Assembly (NCBI GenBank): GCA_038744685.1
Contig: JBCDMB010000008.1
Coordinates: forward strand, 1 to 64,000
From: Verrucomicrobiota bacterium
GTDB lineage: Bacteria > Verrucomicrobiota > Verrucomicrobiia > Opitutales > Puniceicoccaceae
Reading direction: 5' to 3'
Length of the DNA: 64,000 nucleotides
Position numbers and translations under genes: made by a program. Of the stretch, positions 1 to 9,237 are shown piece after piece. Numbering within the stretch: the first letter of the stretch is position 1; the number at the start of each line of letters is the position of its first letter. A model generated the notes under the pieces. The model was not told where the DNA came from. It saw only the letters and a list, made by a program, of their open reading frames with translations, and ran no database searches.

Positions 1-333
1 CCTCCGACGAGCGAGTTAGGCCCATTCTCGGGAGCGGCGCAAACAAACGCCTTCCCATCCGCAGAAAAACACTTTAACCATCAACCACACTAACAATCGA
101 AAATACGATAGTCCCCTGACAACCAGAACGGGGGAGGCTCAAACGCCGATTACGATTAGGATTAAGAGGTGATTCTCGCAACGGGACACCCAAATTCAAG
201 GCCTACCCTAGTATTTACCGGGCCTTTTAAGCACGTTTTTCGGCTTTGTTGAACTCAAGAAAAACACTCGCGGCTATCGCCGCCGTCCCACTCCCCGGCT
301 TCCTTATTCCGAGTCCAGCTACTCAGCTTTTCT
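1..333. other. Window edge, no gene assigned
   Basis: No gene can be assigned. A plus-strand frame is open from base 1 to a stop at 91-93 and could be the last 30 codons of a gene that lies mostly outside the window, but its peptide is not recognisable. The remainder up to the sulfatase stop is non-coding and holds a probable terminator for that sulfatase. Confidence 0.4.
258..285 (-). terminator. Probable Rho-independent terminator of the first sulfatase
   Basis: On the minus strand a GCGGC-GATA-GCCGC hairpin (arms 270-274 and 279-283) is followed by GAGTG and a run of five T. It lies about 50 bases beyond the stop of the sulfatase at 334-1917. The stem is short (5 bp), so the call is moderate. 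Confidence 0.4.
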
Positions 334-1917
334 TCACCAATTCTCCTCGATAATGGCCTCAAGCTCGGGATAGGCCGCATCTGTCTCATTAAGCTCTACC
401 CGCTCAGTCTCGAGAGTCTGTTTTAGACGAGCAATGATTGGGGCATACTCCGGGTTGCCGTATTGATTGACCTGCTCGTGCGGATCGTTGCGAAGGTCAT
501 AGAATTCCCAGGCAACCGGAGTAGGCCCGAGATAGCCATCGTACTCGCTCTCAGGCGTTCCCCAATAGAAGTCACCGAACTCACTTTCATCCCGGTAGTT
601 CTTACCGTAGTAGAAAATCAATTTATGATCCTCGGTCCGAATCCCGAAATGCGCGGGCACCCAATGGTGGATCATGTGCATCCAGTAGCGGTAATAAGTC
701 GCAGTGCGCCAGTCCTCCTCAGGAAGCCCGACCAGTGTCCGGGCAAAGCTCTTCCCCTGCATGTATTCCGGAACGGCTCCTCCGGCTAAATCGATCATGG
801 TCGGAGCAAAGTCGGTATTGTTGATGAGCAGCTCGCTACGAACGCCAGCCTGAATCCCTGCAGGAAAATGAACGATAAACGGCATCTGCATGGATTCGTC
901 GAACATCCATCGCTTATCGATCAAGTCATGGGCACCAAGCATGAAACCCTGGTCACCGGTGTAGATGACGATCGTATTCTCCCAAAGACCCTCTTCCTTC
1001 AGGAAATCAAAGAGCCTTCCGAGGTTGTCATCGATTCCGCGGACACACCTTAGGTAGTATTTTAGGTAATTCTGATAAGCACGCGCATCCAGCTCTTCGG
1101 GCGAACCGCTCTCATCATCAACAAATTTCTCAACGTAGTTTCGCCGCTCATGCCGCGACGAAACCGAAGTGCCTATAACTGTGCGTAAAGAATCATCCAC
1201 CCCGCGAGTAGCGACTGACCCGAACCCCGGGCCGACTTCTAAATTCGGTGGCAACGGCACCTCAACATCCTCAAGGTAGGATTCGTATCGGGGCGCATAC
1301 TCAAAGTCATCATGCGGCGCTTTATAATGATGCATAATGAAGAACGGTTTTGAACGATCCAACTGCTTGAGGTATTCAATCGTGATGTCGGTAATCACAT
1401 CGGTTGAATGACCTTCCGTCTGCACAATGTTCCACGGCCAGTCACCCTTCCCTTTTTCGTGAAAGGTCGGATCGAAATAGAGACCCTGGCCGGGCAGAAC
1501 TTTGTAGTAATCGAAATGCACGGGTTCTGTCTTCAAGTGCCACTTCCCGATCATCGCCGTCTGGTAACCGAGCTTGCTCAGCTCTATCGGCAGGTATTGC
1601 TTTTCGACATCAAGTTCATCATCGAGGTCCAGTACACCGTTTGTTTGTGGGTACTGCCCAGTAATGATACTGGCTCGGCTAGGCGTGCAGATCGAGTTGT
1701 TGCAAAACGCATTCTCAAAAAGGACGCCTTCAGCAGCCAATCGGTCGATATTCGGAGTTGGATCAAGATCAGCGAGATGACTACTATAGGCCCCAATCGC
1801 ATCAGCCGCATGATCGTCGGACATGATGAACAGGATGTTGGGACGCTGGTCAGCAATCGCGACAGAGGAATTCACGAGGACTGCCAAGAAACCCAGCTGG
1901 AATAAAAAAGCGCGCAT
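334..1917 (-). CDS. Secreted sulfatase, family S1
   Basis: Formylglycine-dependent sulfatase, 527 aa, predicted to remove sulfate esters from polysaccharide outside the cytoplasm. Residues 1-22 form a signal peptide ending VAIA. The alkaline-phosphatase-like fold starts at about 25 (PNILFIMSDDHA supplies metal-binding D34/D35). The maturation motif CTPSR lies at 77-81, with C77 the residue converted to formylglycine. Further conserved blocks are IGKWHLK, TGDQGFMLG and the C-terminal YDLRNDPHEQ. The ATG at 1917 directly precedes the signal peptide. It stands alone on the minus strand, divergent from a lactonase 60 bases away. No maturation enzyme (FGE or anSME) is in the window. The substrate cannot be read from the sequence; the KRWMFDESMQMP block resembles sulfatases acting on glycosaminoglycan- or algal-type sugars. 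Confidence 0.93.
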   Translation of the reverse strand: MRAFLFQLGFLAVLVNSSVAIADQRPNILFIMSDDHAADAIGAYSSHLADLDPTPNIDRLAAEGVLFENAFCNNSICTPSRASIITGQYPQTNGVLDLDDELDVEKQYLPIELSKLGYQTAMIGKWHLKTEPVHFDYYKVLPGQGLYFDPTFHEKGKGDWPWNIVQTEGHSTDVITDITIEYLKQLDRSKPFFIMHHYKAPHDDFEYAPRYESYLEDVEVPLPPNLEVGPGFGSVATRGVDDSLRTVIGTSVSSRHERRNYVEKFVDDESGSPEELDARAYQNYLKYYLRCVRGIDDNLGRLFDFLKEEGLWENTIVIYTGDQGFMLGAHDLIDKRWMFDESMQMPFIVHFPAGIQAGVRSELLINNTDFAPTMIDLAGGAVPEYMQGKSFARTLVGLPEEDWRTATYYRYWMHMIHHWVPAHFGIRTEDHKLIFYYGKNYRDESEFGDFYWGTPESEYDGYLGPTPVAWEFYDLRNDPHEQVNQYGNPEYAPIIARLKQTLETERVELNETDAAYPELEAIIEENW

Positions 1918-1979
1918 TTAAGAGAGTCTAAGAGTATCATTGTACGTGTAAACTTGTTTCAAACGATAACGAATAAGTG

Positions 1980-3059
1980 ATGACCAAAAGCCTAGTCCAC
2001 ATCGGCACCTACACTCAGCGGCTTTCTCATGTGCATGGTGCTGGTGAGGGGATTCACAGCGTAGAATTGGACCATCGAACTGGGGCTCTTCGTGAGTGCG
2101 CCGCTGTTGTCCATTCCGAAAACGTATCCTACGCCTGCCAATCGCGAGACGGTAGATCCCTCTATGCGATTGCGGAAATCTGTGATTATGGGGGAAAACG
2201 GGATGGTTGCTTGGGAGTATTTGCGACCACCCCGGAACTCTCAAGAATACAGGTGTGTAGCTCCTCTGGTGAAGGTCCTTCTTACATCAGCCTCGATCAA
2301 AGTGGCCAATGGCTCTTTTGTGTGAATTACGTCGCAGGCAACATTGTAGTCCTCCCGGTTATGGCTAATGGCCTCCTCGGCCCGGCGAACCAAACGATCC
2401 AACTGGCAGGTAAGGGCCCCAATAGAAGTCGACAGGACGGACCCCACCCCCACGCCATCGTTCCGTCTCTAGACAATCGGTTTGTCTACGTCGCAGACCT
2501 TGGAACCGATCAAATCATTACCTACCCATTCAAAAGCGAAACAGGAAAACTCGGAGATAAGCCATTCATTCTGAAAACTGGCCCTGGAACTGGACCCCGG
2601 CACATGATCTTTCATCCGAGCGGAGAGATTGCCTACTTCGTCAGTGAACTCACCTCCGAGCTGAGCGTTTGCCAGGTGAATCTTACCTCCGGGGAGATCG
2701 AGATCGTGCAGACCCTTTCGACTGTACCAGCGGATTTCCGTTCACGTAACCACTGTTCGGAGCTTTGCATCACTTCAAACGGGCAGCACATCTACGTCGC
2801 GAATCGGGGCCACGACAGTGTTGCCGTCTTCGAAGTGAATCGAAACGGCACGGTGGCTTTACTAAGCCATGCAGATTGCGGAGGGCAAATTCCGCGCCAC
2901 ATCGCCTTGAGCCCTAACGAGCAGTTTTTACTGGTCGCAAACCAAGAGTCTGACCAGGTGGTGAGCCTGAGACGCGACCCGTTGACCGGTCAGCTTTACC
3001 GAACCGGTCACTCTATCGATATCCCGACTCCGGCTTTCGTCGAATTTCGCCGATCCTAG
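1980..3059 (+). CDS. Lactonase family protein (6-phosphogluconolactonase-like beta-propeller)
   Basis: A protein of about 359 aa of the seven-bladed propeller lactonase family (YbhE/Pgl-like, lactonase PF10282). Repeated blade signatures are visible: GxxxLYAIAE near the start, FVYVADLGTDQI, GPRHMIFHPSGEIAYFVSEL, HIYVANRGHDSVAVF and PRHIALSPNEQFLLVANQESDQV. The family hydrolyses 6-phosphogluconolactone or related sugar lactones in the cytoplasm, and no signal peptide is seen. Two starts are possible, GTG at 1977 and ATG at 1980; ATG is chosen, though neither has a clear ribosome site. The gene ends 4 bases inside the convergent pseudopilin gene. The exact lactone is unknown; aldonolactones produced by sugar dehydrogenases are an alternative. 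Confidence 0.88.
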   Translation: MTKSLVHIGTYTQRLSHVHGAGEGIHSVELDHRTGALRECAAVVHSENVSYACQSRDGRSLYAIAEICDYGGKRDGCLGVFATTPELSRIQVCSSSGEGPSYISLDQSGQWLFCVNYVAGNIVVLPVMANGLLGPANQTIQLAGKGPNRSRQDGPHPHAIVPSLDNRFVYVADLGTDQIITYPFKSETGKLGDKPFILKTGPGTGPRHMIFHPSGEIAYFVSELTSELSVCQVNLTSGEIEIVQTLSTVPADFRSRNHCSELCITSNGQHIYVANRGHDSVAVFEVNRNGTVALLSHADCGGQIPRHIALSPNEQFLLVANQESDQVVSLRRDPLTGQLYRTGHSIDIPTPAFVEFRRS

Positions 3060-3829
3060 CGACTGAAGAACTCTTGCGGGTTTTCCTCGACCTCGTCCTT
3101 CGACATCCACTGGACGTGGCCATCAGCGAAAAGATAATGCCCGCCTCCATTGTAGTGAGACGGAGCACCCGCTGTCGGCCATCCTTGCCCAACCCAAGTA
3201 GTTGTCTCGAAAGCGCCATCACCATTCGATTCCGCTATTACCACAAACTTGGCCGGATTGGTAATGTTGATCACCTTTATAGGACCTTCGCCTTCATCCG
3301 CATCTCGAATCTCAGAACTCGGGTGAACGGCACCGTCGCCGATCCCGGGGCGGTTGTATCCATAGCTTGACGTCACTTCGGCATTGTAAGGGTCGAAGTC
3401 TACCTCTTTGCCAGGATCCTGAAAGATCGTCTTGTGGGGAGTTGACGTCCACTTGTAGGCTTTATTTCCAGTCCGCTCAAGAACGGCCAGATCAAGCCGT
3501 GCAGCAAGAACATCATACCAACCAAAGTCTCCCCAGCCACCATCCGCTCCATAGGTTCCCCAGGCGGCTGGAAAACGACCGTCACCGATGATACTGGCTT
3601 GGGGCGGGTGATCATTGACAGAGAGCGACAGCGCAGCGCCCATCTGGCGCAAATTGCTGGTAGATTTTGCACCGTTCGAGCGTTCTCGGACGCCACCCAA
3701 AATTGGGACGATAATTGCCGCCAAAATACCGATGATTGCAATGACGGTAAGAAGCTCGATCAGTGTAAAGCCACTCCGCTTCTGAAGAGGACATAGCGAA
3801 GGGCGGATAGGTAGGGTTGGGATATCCAT
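3056..3829 (-). CDS. Type II secretion-like pseudopilin with H-X9-DG-like C-terminus
   Basis: A 257-aa protein with a prepilin leader ending RSG before FTLIELLTVIAIIGILAAII, the class-III signal and hydrophobic helix cut and N-methylated by prepilin peptidase; the glutamate at mature position 5 is present. The C-terminus reads HYNGGGHYLFADGHVQW, matching the H-X9-DG module of DUF1559-like pseudopilins that are abundant in Verrucomicrobiota and Planctomycetota. The ATG at 3829 is preferred over the upstream TTG at 3865 because the leader then has a normal length. It has no secretion-machine neighbours. Such proteins probably sit in the inner membrane or a short pseudopilus; the role is unknown. 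Confidence 0.85.
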   Translation of the reverse strand: MDIPTLPIRPSLCPLQKRSGFTLIELLTVIAIIGILAAIIVPILGGVRERSNGAKSTSNLRQMGAALSLSVNDHPPQASIIGDGRFPAAWGTYGADGGWGDFGWYDVLAARLDLAVLERTGNKAYKWTSTPHKTIFQDPGKEVDFDPYNAEVTSSYGYNRPGIGDGAVHPSSEIRDADEGEGPIKVINITNPAKFVVIAESNGDGAFETTTWVGQGWPTAGAPSHYNGGGHYLFADGHVQWMSKDEVEENPQEFFSR

Positions 3830-4188
3830 GCCTGTAAAGAAAGTGCAGAGATCGGTGGATTGCAAGCCAAATCAAGTATCATTTTACCATTTAATACATG
3901 ATAAATGGGCAAGGACGCTACCATCATTACTAGAGGAAGACTAAAGAAACACCCTTCAAATGCTCGTTTTTATGGCCATTAAGCCATATTTACTCGAGCA
4001 AAGTAAAGGATCTCGTAAATCCAAGAGAAAGTATAAATGCCAAATTCTACATATATTGGTCTTTAGTCACGCCGCACTGACCACGACTCTAAAATTTTTA
4101 AATGCAACGACTTAGACCGAAACCGCGAGCCCTGCAGTGCCGCATTCTCAATGCCTTTCTAACGCCGCACGGCGAGGTCTCGGTGCAA
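3830..4188. other. Intergenic region with one short inverted repeat
   Basis: This stretch is A+T-rich and contains no convincing ORF. It should hold the promoter of the minus-strand pseudopilin and the end of the HEAT-repeat gene. The only structure seen is TATGGC-cattaa-GCCATA near 3972-3989, which could be an operator or a chance palindrome. No T-run follows it. Confidence 0.4.
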
Positions 4189-6072
4189 TCAAATTGACGC
4201 CAAGATCTCTTCGACCCGATCGGAGACATCCGGGTCGTTCTTCAGTCTCGGTAGCCTGGACCGGAGAACCCACCCAGAGTTCTTGGGAGGCGGCGAGAGC
4301 GCTTCGAGGAGAGCAAGTTTAAACTCTGCGTCCGGCGAATCATTCACTGCCTTGATGAGAGAATCAATCCGTTCAGTTGCGGGAAGGTTGGCACCTTCAA
4401 CCACACGTCTAATTTGCTTGATCGAGTTTTCCCGTTCATCTGGAAGCGTCTTCGCAATCTCGACCCAAGCAGGGACTGAGAGACTATTCGACCAGCGGGA
4501 GAGGGACCTGCGCGACGGCTCCTGCAGAGGCGATTCCGGGTCGGTAATGTGGACAGTCAAATAATCGACAGCCTCTTTTGAACCTACCCCATCGAGGATC
4601 GCAATAAATCGTTCACGCACCTCGTCCCCGGGCGCATTTTCAATAGCGGGTTTAAAGTAACTTGTCCAAAGCTCCTTAGGAGCACGTAAATTCACGCTCA
4701 GGCGTTTCAAGCTGAGCTGAGCTTGGCGAAGTCCCGCGCCACCTTCGTTGATCGAGGAGACAAAAATCTCAACTGTATCAAAATTTCCGATAGTCTCGAG
4801 CGTCTTAAACGCTGCCTCACGAATCTCCTTAGGCGCTGAGCGGTCATTAGCGATACCGTTGAGAACCTCTAGCGCACCAGGACTATTGCGGAGCTCCATC
4901 AAACGCATCGAAGCCACTCGATCAGAGACAGGTAGGCTGTCGTTTCGCAGGTTTTCTATTGCTTTTTCGTCTGCCGAAGGCGCATCGAGTCTGGAGAGAG
5001 CATTTAGAACTACCGTGTTCTTCGAGTCTGCCAGCATGGCCTGGAAGATCGGATCAAAGCTTTGGTCACTCCCTATTTTTCCAAGAACTTCGATGCAAGA
5101 CTGCTTGAGGCGATCATCCTGCGAGGAAAGCATCACCTCGATGACTTCTGACTCGTAAGAGTCCAGGCCCGCTTCCCCTATGGCCGTGACAATAAGAATC
5201 TGATCTGCCACGGAGGAGGTGGCGAGACGATCAACAGCGTAAGAACGCATTCCTTCATTACCCTCCACCAGAGCAATACCAATGATCTGAGAACGACCCG
5301 GCGATGGGCCGTTATCCAACAAACTCTTAAAAATGGATTCAGCATCGCCGTTGTCCCTTTCAAGCAATCCGTTAAAAGCCTGAATCCGGATAGCAGGGTC
5401 GTTCGAAACCTCAAAAAGCTCTTTCGCAACCGAAGCATCCGGCCCTAGAGAAAGGATGGCCCTTTCCAGTTCAGGTTCCGCATCGCTACCCTGTCTCCAT
5501 GCCTCCAAGAGTGCCGGAAGCGCTTCTGTTGAACCGATTCTCATCAGCGCAACAGCAGCAGCACCTGCCGTTGGACCATTGCCTGATTCGAGAAACCCCG
5601 AGATCAGACCAATGGCTCGCGGCTCCTTTCGGTAGGCCAACGCGCCAATGTAGGCAGGGGCTTCTTCTGCTGAAGCATTGCGCAAGGCATTGCCAATTGC
5701 GAAACTGGCCTCGTCTCCGTCGATCGACGAAAGTGCGCGGAGCGCACTATCTCGCACCTCTTCTTCCGAATCGTTCAAAAGCTCAGTGAGTACAGGCACT
5801 GCATCTGCAGAGCCAAACCACTCCAGGAGCCGTATCATGTAGAGCCTATGCTCAATCGGCAGGCCAACGCCCACTTGTTTAATTACATCGTTCTCAAAAT
5901 TGGAACGCTCAAGCCCCTCTGCATTCGCAAACGCAAATTTGAGCGAATTCCGGGCTTGAGTTTGTTCCGCATGGTTCCCGCCGGAAAGACCCTTAAGGTA
6001 GCCCTCAAACTCGTCTGCAGACAACGAAGTGACTGACAGCAAAAGTAGAAAGATAGTTCGAATATTCGTCAC
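4189..6072 (-). CDS. Secreted HEAT-repeat protein
   Basis: A 627-aa protein made almost wholly of HEAT/PBS-lyase-like helical repeats: blocks such as AVPVLTELLNDSEEEVRDSALRAL and ALPALLEAWRQGSDAE recur about every 30 residues. The frame stays open upstream to 6135, but the GTG at 6072 is the likely start because TNIRTIFLLLLSVTSLSADE directly after it is a signal peptide and the upstream part lies inside the preceding gene. The start is 17 bases after the stop of the Gfo/Idh/MocA gene, so the two are probably co-transcribed. HEAT solenoids are protein-interaction scaffolds; in Verrucomicrobiota and Planctomycetota they are common in the periplasm. The partner is unknown. Confidence 0.85.
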   Translation of the reverse strand: MTNIRTIFLLLLSVTSLSADEFEGYLKGLSGGNHAEQTQARNSLKFAFANAEGLERSNFENDVIKQVGVGLPIEHRLYMIRLLEWFGSADAVPVLTELLNDSEEEVRDSALRALSSIDGDEASFAIGNALRNASAEEAPAYIGALAYRKEPRAIGLISGFLESGNGPTAGAAAVALMRIGSTEALPALLEAWRQGSDAEPELERAILSLGPDASVAKELFEVSNDPAIRIQAFNGLLERDNGDAESIFKSLLDNGPSPGRSQIIGIALVEGNEGMRSYAVDRLATSSVADQILIVTAIGEAGLDSYESEVIEVMLSSQDDRLKQSCIEVLGKIGSDQSFDPIFQAMLADSKNTVVLNALSRLDAPSADEKAIENLRNDSLPVSDRVASMRLMELRNSPGALEVLNGIANDRSAPKEIREAAFKTLETIGNFDTVEIFVSSINEGGAGLRQAQLSLKRLSVNLRAPKELWTSYFKPAIENAPGDEVRERFIAILDGVGSKEAVDYLTVHITDPESPLQEPSRRSLSRWSNSLSVPAWVEIAKTLPDERENSIKQIRRVVEGANLPATERIDSLIKAVNDSPDAEFKLALLEALSPPPKNSGWVLRSRLPRLKNDPDVSDRVEEILASI

Positions 6073-6089
6073 CTGGAGTTTGCTCGGTT

Positions 6090-7373
6090 TTAAACCGGAA
6101 GTTCGTAGCCCTTGCGCCGTGCACGATCCTGCCATGCGGCGGCCTCCTCATCGCCGATGATCTTTTCATCCACAGGATCCCATTGGACCGGCCGGACCAA
6201 TCGCTCGGCGATTCCCGCGAGCTGGCAGATTGTGCCTGTCCTATGCCCAACGGTAGCGGGACAAATCGTCTTTTTGCGCGTCTTAATGCCCTCGATCCAA
6301 TTCTCGTGTTGGTTGCGCGAACGATACAGCTGTTCATCGCTTGAACTCAACGGACGGCCTACTAGCTCGGCTGGAGTTGCTTCAATTCGATTCCCTCGAC
6401 TCACGCAAACCTCGCCATCGGTTCCGAAAAAGCGAATCATGTAACCCTTGCGGTCAGGATGGTCGCGAATCACTCGAATACCATCGGAATACTCGTAATA
6501 AGCATACTCCTCGCCGTTGTAGCCCTTTGGAACAAACCTGGTCGGGCCTGTGTGATCACGACCAAGAGCCCATTGAACAATGTCGTAGTGGTGCGCGCCC
6601 CAGTCTCCGTTCTTCTTTGAACCATACTCCCAGAAAGACCGCCAGCCTCCACTGTAATCCCCTTTTACACGGTCGGCGAAATACGGTTCCCAAGGGGTTG
6701 GCCCCAGCCATTTGTCGTAATTGAATCCCTCGGGGACAGGTTCTTCCGGTTTTAAAACGGGATCAGGAAAGGTACCGAGGTTGACGTGAACGTGAGTGAT
6801 GTCGCCTATCCATCCGCTACGAACGATCTCCGCTGCTTTTCGGAAGGTCCCGTCGGAACGTTGCTGTGAGCCGACTTGAACTATACTGCCATAACGACGC
6901 TCTGCGTCGACCATCGCTTGACCTTCACCAATAGTCAGGGTCATCGGCTTTTCGACATAAACATCTTTTCCAGCCCGCATTGCCGCAGTAGAGATGGCCG
7001 CGTGCCAGTGGTCCGGCGTGACGACGACAACTGCGTCTACGGCTGGATCGCTAACAATGTCTTCGTAGTCGGGAGTCGCCACTACGTCGGCAAACCCACG
7101 TTGTTTCATCTGATTGGCTGCGCTTTTTAACGCCCACGACTTCACATCGCAGACGTAAAGAGGTTGGATGTCATTCCGTCCGACCAGACCGACATGTGAG
7201 CCGACCTGCTTACCGAATCCGATAATCGCGAGATTTATTCGGCTGTTTGGGCCAATGCTTCCGTTCATTCCGAGAGTTTCCGCCCGCAAAATCGTTGGAG
7301 CACCAATGAGGGCGGCTCCCAACGAGGCTCCAGCCTTCAAAAAGCCGCGACGCGTCTGCTTTTGTTTCAACAT
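6090..7373 (-). CDS. Gfo/Idh/MocA family oxidoreductase, Tat-exported
   Basis: A 427-aa NAD(P)-dependent oxidoreductase. Residues 7-30 carry a twin-arginine signal ([21 protein letters not shown]). The Rossmann fold begins with [11 protein letters not shown] at about 46, and EKP, the family signature whose lysine assists catalysis, lies at 141-143. The C-terminal alpha/beta domain includes [31 protein letters not shown], typical of the exported subgroup common in Verrucomicrobiota, Planctomycetota and Bacteroidota. Family members oxidise or isomerise sugar derivatives, and some exported members are NAD-dependent glycosidases. It heads a two-gene unit with the HEAT-repeat protein. The substrate is unknown. 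Confidence 0.92.
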   Translation of the reverse strand: MLKQKQTRRGFLKAGASLGAALIGAPTILRAETLGMNGSIGPNSRINLAIIGFGKQVGSHVGLVGRNDIQPLYVCDVKSWALKSAANQMKQRGFADVVATPDYEDIVSDPAVDAVVVVTPDHWHAAISTAAMRAGKDVYVEKPMTLTIGEGQAMVDAERRYGSIVQVGSQQRSDGTFRKAAEIVRSGWIGDITHVHVNLGTFPDPVLKPEEPVPEGFNYDKWLGPTPWEPYFADRVKGDYSGGWRSFWEYGSKKNGDWGAHHYDIVQWALGRDHTGPTRFVPKGYNGEEYAYYEYSDGIRVIRDHPDRKGYMIRFFGTDGEVCVSRGNRIEATPAELVGRPLSSSDEQLYRSRNQHENWIEGIKTRKKTICPATVGHRTGTICQLAGIAERLVRPVQWDPVDEKIIGDEEAAAWQDRARRKGYELPV

Positions 7374-7473
7374 AAAACTATAGGGACAATATTGTTGGGG
7401 TTAGCTTACCAGGAATGCGACCAGTCACACACTCGCTTAACTATATCTAGCATCAGCCAAAACTAAGCAAGCG

Positions 7474-7508
7474 CACATTCAATTCTGGATATCTAAAGAT
7501 AGAATGTG
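7474..7508. promoter_or_regulatory. Nested inverted repeats in a divergent intergenic region
   Basis: Outer arms CACATTC (7474-7480) and GAATGTG (7502-7508) enclose TATCT-aa-AGATA. The site lies between the divergent Gfo/Idh/MocA gene and the sulfatase at 7624, where an operator serving one or both would be expected. The element has no T-run, so a terminator is unlikely. No regulator can be named. Confidence 0.35.
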
Positions 7509-7623
7509 AATCTATTGCAGAGTCCTCCCACGTTTTTCTAGGGTTCGCCGTGTAAATTAACGGAACCGAGCCGTCGAGATCGGCCTGACCACAACGCCCC
7601 AGATTTTATCCCCGACAAGTTTC

Positions 7624-9099
7624 ATGAGCAAGACCAAGCCCGTCCCCCTGTGCCTCTTTCATGGGCTCGTCCTCAGCCTTCTCATTTGCTCTGGGAGCGT
7701 CAGTGGGGGAACAAGCGCTGAACCCACTCAAAAGATGCCGAACATTGTGATGATGATGGTCGACGATCTTGGCCTCTACGAACTCAATTGCTATGGATAC
7801 AAAGACGTCGACACGCCGCATTCGAATCGTCTCGCGGCAGAAGGCATGCGATTTACCAACGCCTACGCTGGGGCACCCGTTTGTTCCCCTTCCCGGGCTG
7901 CAGTAATAAGCGGTCAAGCGCCCGCTCGGTTGCATCTGACCAATCACATTTCTACCCAGCACTTCGAACCGGAAAATCCTTACCTACTGAACGCACCTCA
8001 GGTAATGGCACTGCCTTCCGAAGTAATCACCTACGCGGAGATGCTCCGTGACGCCGGCTATGCCTGCGGCTTCTTCGGCAAATGGCATCTTTCTCTTCAG
8101 GATCCAATGGGTCAGGGCAAAGTGGTTGACGAGGACACCCTTCCTGACAACCAGGGCTTTGAAAACAACATCGGGGGCAACGGAAACGGCGGCCCTGCCG
8201 GCGGTTGGTTCTCCCCCTACGCAAACGCCTACCTCGAAAACGGACCAGAGGGCGAATACCTCCCGGATCGACTGGCCCGCGAAGCAGTCGCCTTCATTGA
8301 AGCCAATAAAGACCAGCCTTTTATGGTCACGATGTGGAACTACACGGTGCACTCACCAATCGAGACTACCCAGGAATTGACCGAAAAATATAAAGCTCGG
8401 AAGCAAGCAGGTGCTGATATCAGCAACCCCGTCTATGCAGGAATGATCGAAGCGGCTGACAGCGTGCTCGGCAGCATTTTGGAAAAGCTCGATGAGCTCG
8501 GCCTAGCAGAAAATACACTCGTGCTTCTTACTTCCGACAACGGAGGCTTCAACTACTTCATCCCCAATGACCAGCCACGACTCCGCAAAACCAAAAGCTG
8601 GCTATACGAAGGCGGACTCCGGGTACCTCTCATCGTTCGCTGGCCGGAAAAGATCCCTGCGGGCACAGTCAACGATACGCGAGTCACCCATGTCGATTTC
8701 TTCCCTACGTTCATGGAGGCAGCAGGCATTTCAATCCCCGAAGAAATCCCCCTCGACGGCTACAGCATCATGCCCGTGCTAACCGAGTCTGGCGACCTGG
8801 AAAGAGAGACACTTTACTTCCACTACCCCAACTACGCCTGGCACGCAGAAAACCGCCTTGGTGGGGCGATCATCGAAGGCGATTACAAACTGCTCAATTG
8901 GTATGACGACGATTCCGTCGAGCTCTACAACATTGTCGATGATTTCAGCGAAACCAACGACGTTTCGCGAGACAATCCGGAACTCTCGGACCATCTCAAG
9001 AAAAATCTTCAACAATGGCTTAAGGACGTAGAGGCCAACATGCCAGTTCGGAACCCAGATTACGTAGCCTCCACAGAAGACCCCCCAGTGAAGGGATAA
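7624..9099 (+). CDS. Secreted sulfatase, family S1
   Basis: A 491-aa formylglycine-dependent sulfatase. The N-terminus to about residue 32 is a signal peptide. MMMVDDLGLYELNCYGYKDVDTPHSNRLA (about 43-71) carries the metal-binding aspartates, and the CSPSR maturation motif lies at 87-91 (C87 becomes formylglycine). Other family blocks are FFGKWHLS, LLTSDNGGFN, GGLRVPLIVRWPEKIPAGT and DFFPTFMEAAG. This arrangement is that of sulfatases seen in marine polysaccharide utilisation loci and of aryl- or N-acetylgalactosamine-sulfatase-like proteins. It is divergent from the Gfo/Idh/MocA gene. The sulfated sugar cannot be deduced. Confidence 0.93.
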   Translation: MSKTKPVPLCLFHGLVLSLLICSGSVSGGTSAEPTQKMPNIVMMMVDDLGLYELNCYGYKDVDTPHSNRLAAEGMRFTNAYAGAPVCSPSRAAVISGQAPARLHLTNHISTQHFEPENPYLLNAPQVMALPSEVITYAEMLRDAGYACGFFGKWHLSLQDPMGQGKVVDEDTLPDNQGFENNIGGNGNGGPAGGWFSPYANAYLENGPEGEYLPDRLAREAVAFIEANKDQPFMVTMWNYTVHSPIETTQELTEKYKARKQAGADISNPVYAGMIEAADSVLGSILEKLDELGLAENTLVLLTSDNGGFNYFIPNDQPRLRKTKSWLYEGGLRVPLIVRWPEKIPAGTVNDTRVTHVDFFPTFMEAAGISIPEEIPLDGYSIMPVLTESGDLERETLYFHYPNYAWHAENRLGGAIIEGDYKLLNWYDDDSVELYNIVDDFSETNDVSRDNPELSDHLKKNLQQWLKDVEANMPVRNPDYVASTEDPPVKG

Positions 9100-9237
9100 G
9101 CGTAATTGTGCCGGAGGATGAGGTTTCGAAATCGAAGTCAGTGGAGCGGGAATCGAAATCGATTCGAACCATAATCTTTCTTTCCCTTCATTGATCGCGA
9201 TTTATAACACTCTCGAATAAGTGCCTCGCGACAAACA

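Noticed and set aside
1-93. Possible 3' end of a plus-strand gene, or a minus-strand fragment reading ADGKAFVCAAPENGPNSLV
   Set aside because: Both are under 31 codons, neither has a start inside the window, and neither matches a family I recognise.
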